Assembly: GCA_030512295.1 (NCBI GenBank) | Contig: JAULSR010000002.1 | Span: 8,618,001 to 8,682,000 of the forward strand | Direction of reading: 5' to 3' | Source: Bombardia bombarda | Taxonomy: Eukaryota; Ascomycota; Sordariomycetes; Sordariales; Lasiosphaeriaceae | Length of the DNA stretch: 64,000 nt | Notes under the pieces: generated by a model | Databases searched by the model: none | Told to the model about the DNA's origin: nothing | The model's input: only the letters and a program-made list of their open reading frames with translations | Part shown: positions 1 through 10,942 of the stretch, one piece after another | Layout: each line of letters starts with the position of its first letter | Numbering within the stretch: the first letter of the stretch is position 1 | Position numbers and translations under genes: made by a program

Positions 1-779
1 TGCTGTTGATTTTGGATTGTTGCTGTGTGGTGGAAGGAAAAGCACAGCATGCGCCGAGTCCTAGGGTCTGGGTTCGTGGCGTGGCGAGACAGGCGCAATG
101 AGGTTTGTCGTAGAGCAGAGTGAGGTTTGGGGGTGTTAGAAGAGTTGAGAGTTGGGTTTACCAAGGTACGAATAGCACATGCACTAAGGGTATTTCTCAG
201 CCTCGAGAGCGTTTCCATCTGCTAGCCTTGTAGGGTGTGTGGATAGCGTAAGCAAGCTTGTAGCACATGCTGGAGACGTATCATGTACTTTGTATCCTGT
301 ATTGCCGGCTTGATTAGGATCATCGTCTATAAACCTATGATATCACGAAGAATCTGGTACTAAGATAGCGTATTTATCGTTGAAAAAAGATTTCCACTTA
401 CATCGTCACAATACATTGGAGTTCAACCTTTGGATCCAGAATGCTACTATATTCACGTCTCTGTACAAGTACCTCGATGCTTACCGTTGGCAGTCCCGGT
501 TAGCGCAAAAGCTAAATCCGACCTTGCAGCACGAGGTGGGGTGGACTGCTGCACCCCAATTGACCTCTACAAGTGGCACCCTTGGACCTTCCTGTAGGGG
601 CTGCTTCAATTGTTGGGGCCATCCTGCATACAGTTCTCTCCATCTCGAATCTCGCATCTCACATCACGCATGTTTGCTGCTTAGTTTGTGATAATACGTC
701 CAAGATCCGCCAATAGACGATACTATTACAGCAGTTCAAGAAGCGACCGGCGACAGTCGAGCGAAGTCGGAAGAACCAA
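1..779. other. upstream stretch, no gene supported
   Basis: No open frame here shows recognisable protein features. The longest forward frame (380-691) has no domain, no splice support and no family resemblance. The stretch probably holds the promoter and 5' leader of the pinin-like gene at 780, and perhaps the tail of a gene left of the window. Confidence 0.5.
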
Positions 780-1938
780 ATGGTTGATCCAGCCGAGGCA
801 TCTACGGCACCCACAGCACCCACGACGCAGAAGAGAAAGGCCTCGCCCTCTCCGCCTGCCGAGGATGTGACGCCTAAGCGGGTCAAACACGAAGTGAATG
901 GGGGTAACGGGGAGGTGGGCGATAGTGACAGCAATGGCATTGTCAAGGATGAGAGCAAGCCAGTGAACGGGCCGGCTCCGAAACAACAGACGCCGAGTAA
1001 GCCGCGTGTCGATGTCGATGTCGATGTCAATGTCGACAAAGCCGCCGAGGGTAAAAATATCGCGTCACCCGCAAGATCAAAAGCAGCAACTAGCCAAGAA
1101 GCCACCTCTGCGTCGCCAAGGAGATCGGCGCCCCCGGCTGTAGTCGCGCCGGGCGGCAGCCGCAGGAACATCAGCCAGGAGGAGAGGAAGCGAGGACAGC
1201 GCTTGTTCGGTGGTCTGCTCAGCACGCTAAGTCAGACCACATCAAGCTCACAGCAGAAGAAGAGGCTCGAGATTGAGCGCCGCCAGCAGGAGAAGGCGCA
1301 GCGGCAGAGAGCTGAGGATGACAGGCGCAGAGCTGAGAAGCTAGCGAAGCTCAAAGAAACCCGCAAGATTGAACAAGTCAAGTTTGACGAGCAAATGGTA
1401 TATCCTACCGAATCAACTGTTGCAAAAGACCTCAATAGGAACTTTTGGCTGACAACATGATACTTAGATGCACACACGACACACGAATATGCTGGCTGTG
1501 GCGCGTGGCCTACAGACCAAGAGCGAGCCCAAACTGGTAAGGGGTCACATCGCCTTTACCCTATTCTCTTCTGGTCGACGATTAACATTTGCGTCGCAGT
1601 ACTACCGGCCATGGGAGCTCACAGAAGCCCAAGAACACGCCATCGAGAAGCAGGTTCGCACCGCCGAGGAAACGATCGAGAGAGAAAAGCGAGATTTCGA
1701 AATGACCAGGCAGAAGAGGCTAAAGGAGTTGGGGGTCGTCGTCTCACCCCGGCCGCCACCAGTAGTCAAGCAGCCAGAAGAAACCACGGTCGGTGAGCCA
1801 AAACATCCTGAAGATACTAACAACCGCGGTACTACCGCCGAAGCTTCGGCTCGGCCGCCCAAGGCCAAAAATGACAAGGACCATGACGAGAATGGAGATG
1901 AAATGGTTCAGTTCAAGGAGGATACTGTTTTGTACTAA
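780..1938 (+). CDS. pinin/SDK/memA domain protein
   Basis: Three exons, 780-1397, 1468-1536 and 1600-1938, give a 341-residue protein with all phases at codon boundaries. The N-terminal ~120 residues are low-complexity and rich in Pro, Ser and Lys, including a short Val-Asp repeat. The basic, Arg/Glu/Gln-rich coiled segment from about residue 125 (RRNISQEERKRGQRLFGGLL) is typical of pinin/SDK/memA proteins. It continues across intron 1 into the conserved ARGLQTKSEPKL block, and across intron 2 into YYRPWEL. The acidic C-terminus ends in MVQFKEDTVLY. Pinin-family proteins associate with the spliceosome and exon junction complex in the nucleus; that role is inferred from the family. The small middle exon (23 codons) is supported by the continuity of the conserved block. 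The start at 780 is the first ATG that reads into the domain. Confidence 0.88.
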
Positions 1939-3095
1939 CTAACCTCTTCCTTCAACCTCTACCACCCAACTTTACGCCTTGTTACGATACCTATGGCTGT
2001 ACTCTTAGTGTGTTCTTTACTGTGTTTTCTGTTTAGGGCAGAAGTTGCAGCGTTTATGTATTGCCTTTTCCCAGGATGTGTAAGAAGGGATAGTTGCAGG
2101 CGATTTGTTATTAGGCTTTTCGATGCGTTTTGATACCAAGGTTAGGTTGGTGTTAGGAGTATGATAGGGCTTTCCCGGCCCAGCAGAAGTGACCAGCAGA
2201 GGATAGATGCACTAATGGCATTCTCACTGATGAGTGGCTTTGGTACTTCTCGAATATGTGGCTGATATAATATGGGGTATTACGGCGTGTCGATCGATTT
2301 ATATGATTTCAACCTCAAGGTATGTGTGCATGTCTTGAACCCTTGAAGAGTCATCTGTTCATGTGTGTTTAATAGTATCGTCAATTTGGAAGGCAGTTTC
2401 ATTTTGACTACATTGCTGCATTTTAGATTTCCTTGATTAATAAACCCGGACTATACTCGACCCCCAGACGACAAACTCGGTTGTCGGGAACAGCTAAGAT
2501 ACCTCGGTAGAGCTAGGACTACTGCAAATTACTAACGGTGGCCGCCTTGGCTGCATAAGAAGGCATTTCAAGAGAAGCTCTCATCCTATCAAAAAGGGTC
2601 ATCCCTCGCCGACAAATGACGCAACTTGTTGGAGAGAATAAGATGCACATCAACACACCGTACAATAGCCAATACTTGTGTGCAATAGCTCCAACAGGCA
2701 TTCGGATGTTTGTAATTCAGTGCGAGCTCTCGCTGGACAATCCTCTCGTCTGAGACGCATCTCAGACTTACCTTGTGTATAGTAGACAAAGACCCAATAG
2801 ATAGAATATATGCTCAGATTGACTATATTACTAATACAAGAAGCCCGCCTGACCCCAAGATCTCCAATTTTGTTACACCGCACTAAGGGGAGAGGGGGCA
2901 GCAACTTCTCCGCCGTTTCTTTTCCCACTTTCATCCCCAACTCCTCAAGAACCCTTTTATAGCTAGCTACCTCGACACACACACACACACATCTTAACCC
3001 TCCAACTCACTTACAATCACCAACTCCTTGCGTTTGCATCCCCAGTAGTAACAACAACCATATTCCGGCTACCCCGGCCATCTCTGAACCTCACC
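1939..3095. other. intergenic, pinin 3' side and hydrolase promoter
   Basis: No gene is supported. The first part is presumably the pinin 3' UTR. The last ~150 bases are C-rich with a short CA run (about 2974-2992) just before the hydrolase start, as expected of a fungal promoter and leader. A reverse-strand open frame at 2650-2988 has no recognisable features. Confidence 0.5.
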
Positions 3096-4141
3096 ATGGC
3101 CGCCGCCCCGGTGGACAAGCTCACGCCCTCCGACCCCCGCGTGGAGCACCACACCTTCACCGTCCCAGGCACCACCAAAACCTACCACTACCTCCTCGGC
3201 AACCCCGCCAGCCCCCGACAGCCACCGTCCTCCTCGTCCACGGCTTCCCCGACCTCTCCTTCGCCTGGCGCTACCAAATCCCCGCCCTCCTCTCCCTCAA
3301 CCTGCGCGTCATCGCCCCCGACATGCTCGGCTACGGGCGCACCTCCGCCCCGCAACCGCTGGCCGACTACTCGCTCAAGAGCGCCGCCGCCGACCTCGCC
3401 GCGCTGGCCGCGCACGTCGTCGGCCCCAACGCCCAAGTCATCCTCGGCGGCCACGACTGGGGCGGCGCCGTCGTCTGGCGCCTGTGCCTCTGGCACCCGC
3501 AGCTCGTGCGCGCCGTCTTCAGCGTCTGCACGCCCTACTGGCCCGCGAGCCCGGCCTGGGTCGACCCCGCCACGACGGTCGCCAAGCTGCTGCCGCACTT
3601 TGGCTACCAGCTGCAGTTCGCCGGGCCCGAGGTCGAGCAGGGGGTCGTCGGCCCCGCGCGCATCCGGCAGTTCCTGAACACGCTGTTTGGGGCGCGCGGG
3701 CCGACGAAGGAGGAGGCGCCGTTTTCGATTTATAAGGGGGTGAACTGGGAGCATTTGGACAAAGTGGGGGAGAGCCCGTTGCTGAGCGAGGAGGAGATGG
3801 CGTTTTATGTGGATGAGTTTTCGAGGAATGGGATGCGGGGGCCGCTGAACTGGTATCGGACGGCGAGGGTGAATTTTGATGAGGAGAGGGAGCTGTTTGA
3901 GACGGGGAGGAGCAGGATTGAGGTGCCGGCGTTGATGATTACGGCGTCGAGGGATGCGGCGCTGAAGCCGGAGATGTCGGAGGGGATGGACAAGTTTTTT
4001 GGGGAGTTGGCGAGGGGGCAGGTGGATGCCTCGCACTGGGCGCTGTGGGAGGCAGCGGTGGAGGTGAATGAGCTGATTCGGAAGTTTGTTGTGGGGGTTT
4101 TGGAGGGGAAGAAGACGGGTGGGTTGAAGGCATCTATCTGA
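3096..4141 (+). CDS. epoxide hydrolase-like alpha/beta hydrolase with a one-base frame break
   Basis: The protein reads in two frames. The first opens at ATG 3096 (MAAAPVDKLTPSDPRVEHH) and covers about 40 codons. From about 3218 the conserved sequence continues in another frame and runs to the TGA at 4139-4141. Together they give about 348 residues, normal for the family. Visible family features are the oxyanion-hole motif HGFPD, the nucleophile elbow GGHDWGG (Asp nucleophile), cap-domain tyrosines in FSIYKG and LNWYRT, the acid in TASRDAA, and the catalytic His in DASHWAL. Epoxide hydrolases open epoxides to diols; the substrate here is unknown. One extra C in the run at 3212-3216 would join the frames. 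A GT-AG intron 3141-3211 would also fix the phase but would delete a conserved strand. Without repair, translation could only start at the internal ATG 3323, losing HGFPD. Third codon positions change from mostly C to mostly G after about 3660. Confidence 0.82.
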
Positions 4142-4714
4142 GATCTGATCTGGTTTGGCCTGGCTTTGTCTCAAACGAAATGGGAACGTGGGCACACTGG
4201 CTGCTATTCGGTTGAATCTATGGATCTGTTCCGTTACGAGACAGTGAATTGCTTGGTATTTCTTTGCCTGGATAGCGTGCGCAAGTAAAATGCCCTGTCT
4301 TTAGTCGTCTAACATGTGTACTGCCCATACCTCCATGTGCGGTCCGGCGACAATATTGGCTCTTCATTTCGTGACAAGAAACACAATCAAAAATGATAAC
4401 CAACCCCCCAGGTGATAATTGACCAGTTCGTATTCCCATTTGACTGAGCAAAGCCTGTCAATGTGTCGCGGCGTCGAGCTGGTGTCTTCAAAGTCGTCCT
4501 GTATGGCATAACCACGAATTAATCCTCGCAGCCCCCCTATGCCTCATACTTCGTTTCGCGACCAACGCCGGTCGTTCCTCCGATAGCCCTTCAGGATGCT
4601 TGTTTTTGCAAGTAGGACAGAAGGCGAACATAAGGGAGATTTTCGGGGTGGTTTCTGATAAAATATGGTAACACCTCGTTGGCCATCTAGCCGCAAAATT
4701 TGTTCCGTTGGGTT
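4142..4714. other. convergent intergenic region
   Basis: This is the 3' space between the hydrolase (+) and CRIPT (-). No reading frame here has family features. It presumably contains both 3' UTRs and polyadenylation sites. Confidence 0.5.
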
Positions 4715-5202
4715 TCACTTGAGCGTGAAGTTCTGGCCGTTCACGGTGGGCACCGATTTTGTCTTTTTATTGGGCTTGCCGCAACGAGCACATGCTGCAT
4801 CCTCGTCAGTCGCCGGATAAGCAAAGGCGTGGTGGCCATAATAAGAACCTTGCACTCACAGTATGCTTTGAAGGCACAGTTGTTGCAGAATTTGTAGCCT
4901 TGGGAGACCTTGGATTTGCACCGGTCACAAGCACTGTGATGCGCCAGTCTTAGCTGAACTGCACTCGGTTCCTAGCCATGGAGGATAAGCTCGCACCTTG
5001 AATACGCAGCGTAAGGGTTCTTTGCCGCCTTGGACAGCAGTTTGCTCTTTGAGATTCCAGACTGCCCTAGTGTGACTGATTTCTTGTCGCCAGTCGAAGA
5101 AGAAGATGATGCAGCTGAGCCATAGTACATATCACTCTTCTTCTTTACGCCCGGGGTGGCGAGGGTTGTGGTTGTGAGTTTTTGGCATTTGGTGCAGACC
5201 AT
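4715..5202 (-). CDS. CRIPT: CRIPT, cysteine-rich PDZ-binding protein homologue
   Basis: Three exons on the reverse strand, 5202-4997, 4933-4860 and 4794-4715, separated by introns of 63 and 65 nt, encode 119 residues. The sequence shows the CRIPT pattern of paired cysteines: the N-terminal MVCTKC, then CDRC, CNNC and CARC, consistent with zinc binding. The C-terminal half (SKVSQGYKFCNNCAFK, then CGKPNKKTKS) is the most conserved part. The human protein has about 101 residues, so the length fits, with a Ser-rich insert near residues 30-45. Human CRIPT was described as binding PSD-95 PDZ domains and is also linked to the minor spliceosome; the fungal role is not established. All three phases join cleanly. 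It is divergent from the flippase gene. Confidence 0.93.
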
Positions 5203-6372
5203 GATGGTGGCTTAATAGTCGTGATGTCAGAGGTGCTATGTGTTTCCGGTTTCCGAGCGCGTTGAAGGATCAAAGTCAAGGCAATGGATTGTGACTTGAT
5301 TAATGAATTATTATAAAGAATGGTTAATATGAAGTGATAACAAGGGAGGAAGGAGCGAGCGATGAGGGATGACATGAGGCATCGAAAATAGTGGGGCGCG
5401 TCCACTGTCGAATGCCGATCGATCCCCTGGCCGCGCATCCCCGCCCGTAGCCCAATGTTAGTCAAATCGTCAATTGGATATGGTAGTGAGGAGCGCCACA
5501 GCTCCAGCCTCTAACAAAAACACGGAAAAGGGTCTCGAGAGGGTGTGGGCGCTGCAGAATGCGTGATTGGCTTCCGTGATCCATCCAGTTTCCGAAACAC
5601 TAGGCTCCCATTTGACAGAAGGTCCCGTCCCAGGGCATTGGTTGGCATTTTGTATTTGGCATCCCATTTCTATTCGTAGTTTGTACACTACGACGAAGAC
5701 CACGGGCTACGTACCTTACGGAGACGCCTCAACCTATACTTTCATCGTACCTATCAACGCTGTGACGTGCCCAAGGCGGCTAGCGCTTCAGTGACAAACC
5801 TAGGTACCTACCATACCTGCGCTACCTACCTTACACCTCACCGTCCCGACTTGCTACTTGTGCCAAAAAGAGCGTCTGAGAGTCTCATCGCGATTGCCAG
5901 ACATCAAACACGTCCGCCCGCTGCAACTCCAGCCTTGCATTACAGGGGCTTCCCGCTCTGCCGTCTGCTATTGTGCGGCCCCCAAGTCAACGGTTGAAGA
6001 AACGAGGTACTTCGTACTTTGGCTTGACGATCCGTAATCCTAATTCGACACCCCCAGGACGACCCGATACAGACGACCCGACTCCTGCGCCAAAGGGGGC
6101 TGTGCTCCAACAAACACGCTCTCACACAGCATCGAACTCTGTCACCTATTCAGCCCCGTCGCAGACCTCGTAATCCTCAACAGCGCTACTTATCGATTTC
6201 TAGGCCATTCGCGGCCTGCCTCCTCTGTCTGCATTCCATCGTCAAGACTGCCCGCAATACATGCATGCTCCTCCGACTATTATCCCGACTGCTGCTCTAA
6301 TTGCGCCCTCCGCCTTGCCGGACCCTTTCGCGATCCTGACTGACTGCTTGAGAGCGAACTGGACCCCCCGGC
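5203..6372. promoter_or_regulatory. divergent promoter region, CRIPT / flippase
   Basis: These 1170 bases separate two divergent start codons. A perfect TAGGTACCTA palindrome lies at 5801-5810, followed by several TACCTACC-like words. Two upstream ATGs of the flippase lie at 6261 and 6265 (listed separately). No protein-coding gene is supported. Confidence 0.55.
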
Positions 6373-6419
6373 ATGACTGGCCGCCCTCCACCCGGAGGCT
6401 CGTCGACCTCCCGAAATGA
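6261..6419 (+). promoter_or_regulatory. upstream ORFs in the flippase leader
   Basis: An ATG at 6261 opens a 52-codon frame that overlaps the flippase start at 6373 in another frame and stops at 6417-6419. A second ATG at 6265 opens an 11-codon frame that stops at 6298-6300. If the transcript starts upstream of 6261, both could reduce initiation at 6373. This is read directly from sequence; their use in vivo is unknown. Confidence 0.4.
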
Positions 6420-9400
6420 TCTCCTCCTCGATCTAGAAAACGACCAGCCCGTCTACAATGGCGGGCAGCGATCCACATTAAACGACGACGACCTCCTCGA
6501 CGCCTACGATCAGGATGCCTCTCGACCGCGCCCATCCGTCTCGTATGATGACTTTATCGGCTCCGGCCAGACAACACACCCGTCAGCGAAACCCCCGCCC
6601 GCCGCAACCTCCAGCTCTACATTACGCCCCCAAGGGCCCTACGTCGCCGGCACCGACAGACAGTTCAGCCAGACCTCAGACCTGGGCAACTACCAGAGGT
6701 ACGCCGATGACTTTGACGACTACCCCGACGATGGCGGGTCGTACTACCAGCGCGGCGGCGCGCTCCCCGGGGGAGATGCCGCCGCGGCGGCGAGAGGGAA
6801 TACGCGGAATCGGAATAGCGTCCTCAGCCTGGGCGGTGGCCTGCTAGGTCGCGCGAAGAACATGCTCGGTATGGGCCAGGGCTACTCGGAGATGGATCTT
6901 CCCTTGACCGAGGCGCGCACGGCGACATCAGCGCGGAAGGACACCGGCATGTCGGATACGCCGCCGCCAAAACCGGCGAAGAAGTTTGACATGGAGAACT
7001 TCAAGTTCGGGTTTGGGAAAGGAAAGCCAGACCCGTCTACCCTCGGGCCCCGAATCATCCACCTCAACAACCCTCCAGCAAACAGCATCAACAAGTACGT
7101 GGACAACCATGTATCCACGGCCAAGTACAACGTCGCCACTTTCCTCCCCAAGTTCCTCTTCGAACAATTCTCCAAGTTTGCAAACATCTTTTTCCTATTT
7201 ACTGCTGGTCTACAGCAGATCCCCGGGCTCTCACCCACCAACAGATACACCACCATCGGGCCGCTCATCGTTGTGCTCTTGGTCTCGGCGGGCAAGGAAT
7301 TGGTGGAGGACTATCGCAGGAAACAGGCCGACAAGGCGCTCAACATGTCAAAAGCCCGCATCTTGCGGGGCTCCCAGTTCGAGGAGACAAAATGGATCCA
7401 TGTTGCCGTGGGAGATATTGTCCGCGTCGAATCTGAAGAGCCATTCCCCGCGGATCTGGTCCTTCTGGCAAGCTCCGAGCCCGAGGGCTTGTGCTACATC
7501 GAGACTGCCAACCTCGACGGAGAAACTAACCTCAAAATCAAGCAGGGACTGCCCGAGACGGCCACCATGGTCAGCTCTAGCGAGGTGAGCCGACTCGGCG
7601 GCAGGATCCGCTCCGAACAACCAAACAGTAGCCTCTACACGTACGAGGCTACCCTGACAATGCAGGCAGGCGGCGGGGAGAAGGAGCTGTCGTTGAATCC
7701 CGAGCAGCTGTTGCTCCGAGGTGCCACCTTAAGGAATACGCCCTGGATCCACGGCGTCGTTGTGTTCACTGGCCATGAGACGAAGTTGATGCGAAATGCG
7801 ACGGCGACACCCATCAAGCGGACAAAGGTTGAGAAGCAGCTGAATATGCTGGTTCTGTTCCTCGTGGGTATTCTGCTGGCACTTAGCGTCATCTCGACTG
7901 TGGGCGACCTTATTTACCGCAAAGTCGAGGGCGATTCTCTCTCCTATCTTTTCCTGGATCCGATGAACAGCGCAGGGGCAACGGCCCGTATCTTTTTGAA
8001 GGATATGGTCACGTACTGGGTCCTCTTTTCTGCACTCGTTCCTATCTCGCTCTTTGTCACTCTCGAGTTAGTCAAGTATTGGCACGGAATTCTGATCAAC
8101 GATGACCTGGATATCTACTACGACGTCACTGACACCCCTGCCAACTGCCGAACTTCCAGTTTAGTCGAAGAGCTTGGCATGGTTGAGTACGTTTTCTCGG
8201 ACAAGACAGGGACCCTGACTTGCAACATGATGGAGTTCAAGCAGTGTTCGATTGCCGGTATCATGTACGCTGAAAAGGTGCCCGAGGATCGGGTGGCGAG
8301 TATAGAGGACGGGCTTGAGGTGGGAATTCACGACTTCAAACAGCTTCAGGAGAACCTGAAGAACCATTCATCTGCCGAGGCCATCGACCAATTCCTCACG
8401 CTTCTCGCCACATGCCACACGGTCATTCCGGATCAGGATGCGGACGGCAACATTAAGTTCCAAGCAGCATCCCCCGACGAAGGAGCACTGGTCGAAGGCG
8501 CTCTCCAAATGGGTTACAGATTTGTTGCACGTAAGCCACGGTCTGTTCTTATCGAGACAGGCGGCAAGCAGTTTGAGTATGAGCTCCTGGCCGTGTGCGA
8601 GTTCAACTCGACGCGAAAGAGGATGTCGACGATATTCCGTTGCCCGGATGGCAAGGTCCGGTGCTACTGCAAGGGTGCGGACACGGTCATTCTGGAGCGG
8701 CTCAACGAGAACAACCCACATGTTGACATTACCCTACGGCATCTTGAGGAGTATGCGTCCGAGGGTCTGCGGACACTCTGCCTGGCCATGCGCGAGATCC
8801 CCGAGCACGAATATCAGGAGTGGTTCAAGGTGTACGAGAAGGCCCTGACCACCGTCAGCGGAAACCGCGCCGACGAACTGGACAAGGCGGCAGAGCTCAT
8901 TGAGCACGACTTTTACCTTCTCGGCGCCACCGCGATCGAGGACCGGCTGCAAGACGGCGTGCCCGAGACTATTCATACCCTACAGGAGGCGGGCATCAAG
9001 GTCTGGGTTCTTACCGGCGACAGACAGGAGACGGCTATCAATATCGGCATGAGCTGCAAGCTCCTCAGCGAGGATATGATGCTCTTGATCGTCAATGAGG
9101 AGAGTGCGTCGGCTACGAGGGATAATATCCAGAAGAAGCTAGACGCTATTCGGACACAGGGCGACGGGACCATTGAGATGGAGACGCTGGCGCTCGTTAT
9201 CGATGGCAAGTCGCTGACCTTTGCTCTGGAGAAGGACCTGGAGAAGCTGTTCCTTGATTTGGCTATTATGTGCAAGGCCGTCATATGTTGTCGTGTCTCT
9301 CCGCTGCAAAAGGCATTGGTCGTCAAGCTGGTGAAGAAGTATCAGAAGGAGTCGATCCTTTTGGCTATTGGCGACGGAGCCAACGACGTCTCGATGATCC

Positions 9401-10596
9401 AGGCTGCCCATATTGGAGTTGGTATCAGCGGTATGGAGGGTCTTCAGGCAGCGCGGAGTGCCGACGTCTCAATTGCTCAGTTCCGCTTTCTCCGCAAGCT
9501 GCTGCTGGTTCATGGTGCATGGAGCTACCATCGCGTTAGCAAGGCGATTCTATTCTCCTTTTACAAGAACATTACGCTGTACCTCACGCAGTTTTGGGTA
9601 AGTTACAGCCTCAAAATTGGTTTGGGGAATAAGATGCTGATATGAATACAGTATGTTTTCCAAAACGTCTACTCCGGCGAGGTCATCTACGAATCCTGGA
9701 CTCTATCCTTCTACAACGTCTTTTACACCGTCCTGCCGCCACTAGCACTGGGCATCCTGGACCAGTTCGTATCGGCCCGCCTCCTGGATCGGTACCCGCA
9801 GCTGTACAGCCTCGGGCAAAAGAACACGTTCTTCAAGCTCAAGGTGTTTGCGTCGTGGATCCTCACGGCCGCGTACCACTCCATCATCCTGTACATTGGC
9901 GGGTCGCTGTTCTGGATCTACGACGGCGTGCAGGGCGACAGCCTGGTGGCGGGCAAGTGGGTGTGGGGCACGGCCATGTACGGCGCCGTGCTGCTGACGG
10001 TGCTCGGCAAGGCCGCCCTCGTGACCAACAACTGGACAAAATACCACGTGATTGCGATCCCGGGCAGCATGGCCATCTGGCTCGTGTTTTTGGCCGTGTA
10101 CGGGACCGTGGCGCCCAAGCTGGGCTTCTCGACCGAGTACTTTGGCGTGGTGCCGCGGCTTTTCACTAGTCCCATGTTCTGGATCGAGATGCCGACGCTG
10201 GCGATATTGTGTCTGGCGCGGGACTTTGCCTGGAAGTTTAGCAAACGCCTGTGGCGGCCCGAGGCGTACCATCACGTCCAGGAGATTCAAAAGTATAATA
10301 TCCAGGATTATAGACCTCGGTATGTTTTTTTTGGGATCCTTTTTTTTTTTTTTTGTGTATGAGAAGTGTTTTATATGACTGACAATAACGATGATAGCAT
10401 GGAACAATTCCAAAAGGCCATCCGCAAGGTCCGTCAGGTGCAGCGTATGCGCAAACAGCGCGGCTACGCCTTTTCGCAAGCCGACGAATCACAGACGCGC
10501 GTGCTCCAGGCCTACGACACGACACAACATCGTGGTCGGTATGGCGAGATGGCGAGCTCGAGGCCGAATCAGCCGGCTGGTGCCGGTAGTCGGTGA
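6373..10596 (+). CDS. DRS2: P4-type phospholipid flippase, DRS2 group
   Basis: Exons 6373-9597, 9652-10319 and 10398-10596 give 1363 residues, normal for P4-ATPases. The N-terminus (about 1-220) is acidic and disordered. The core shows DGET (Asp382, actuator domain), the PISL motif of TM4 (Pro557), the phosphorylation motif DKTGT (Asp610), TGDRQETA, and GDGANDVSM (from Gly1000). The LQQIPG segment in TM1 carries the two glutamines linked to phosphatidylserine transport in DRS2/ATP8A proteins. After intron 1 come the last membrane spans. After intron 2 comes a basic tail with conserved regulatory-type sequence (MEQFQKAIRKVRQVQRMRKQ). Known members move phosphatidylserine and phosphatidylethanolamine to the cytosolic leaflet of trans-Golgi and secretory membranes together with a Cdc50 partner. 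Splice sites: GTAAGT...ACAG and GTATGT...ATAG. Closeness to DRS2 rather than DNF1 is my judgement from the QQ motif and the general look of the core. Confidence 0.95.
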
Positions 10597-10623
10597 GTAA
10601 GTAAAAGAGGGGGCAGGTAGCAA

Positions 10624-10624
10624 G

Positions 10625-10660
<36 letters not shown>

Positions 10661-10662
10661 CA
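10624..10662. repeat. (GCAG)n microsatellite
   Basis: Nearly ten perfect tetranucleotide copies, 28 bases after the flippase stop codon, so probably inside its 3' UTR. Confidence 0.95.
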
Positions 10663-10854
10663 AAAAAAAGAAACGAAGTATATTGGGTACCTTGGGTAGG
10701 AAGCTAGAGGGAGAATGGAGAGAGATGGAGGGGTGTGTGTATGTATGTATGTATGGTTTTGTCGACTGTCTGGGTGTTTGTCTTTTTGTTTTTTTTTTCT
10801 TGGGTTTTCACGGGCATGCAGAGTAACGATGGGGGGTTGGTGGGCTTTGCGGGC

Positions 10855-10880
10855 GACTGACTGACTGACTGACTGACTGA
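10855..10880. repeat. (GACT)n microsatellite
   Basis: Six and a half perfect GACT copies in the presumed 3' UTR of the flippase. Confidence 0.9.
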
Positions 10881-10936
10881 ATTTATGGTTCATTTTTTGT
10901 TTGGGGCTTTGCTCTCGACTTCTGTTGTTTCGTGAC

Positions 10937-10942
10937 AATAAA
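10937..10942 (+). terminator. candidate poly(A) signal AATAAA of the flippase
   Basis: A perfect AATAAA lies 341 bases after the flippase stop, followed by T-rich sequence. It is a plausible 3' end element, though fungal signals are loose. Confidence 0.35.

Noticed and set aside
3141..3211. A 71-nt intron that would repair the hydrolase frame
   Set aside because: GT-AG ends and phase fit, but it would delete the conserved VEHHTFTV...YHYLLG strand.
3188..4195. 335-codon frame antisense to the hydrolase
   Set aside because: Shadow frame with Pro/Arg/His-rich composition; the forward strand carries all catalytic motifs.
780..10596. Secondary metabolite cluster around the epoxide hydrolase
   Set aside because: Neighbours are housekeeping genes (pinin, CRIPT, flippase); no synthase, P450 or regulator.
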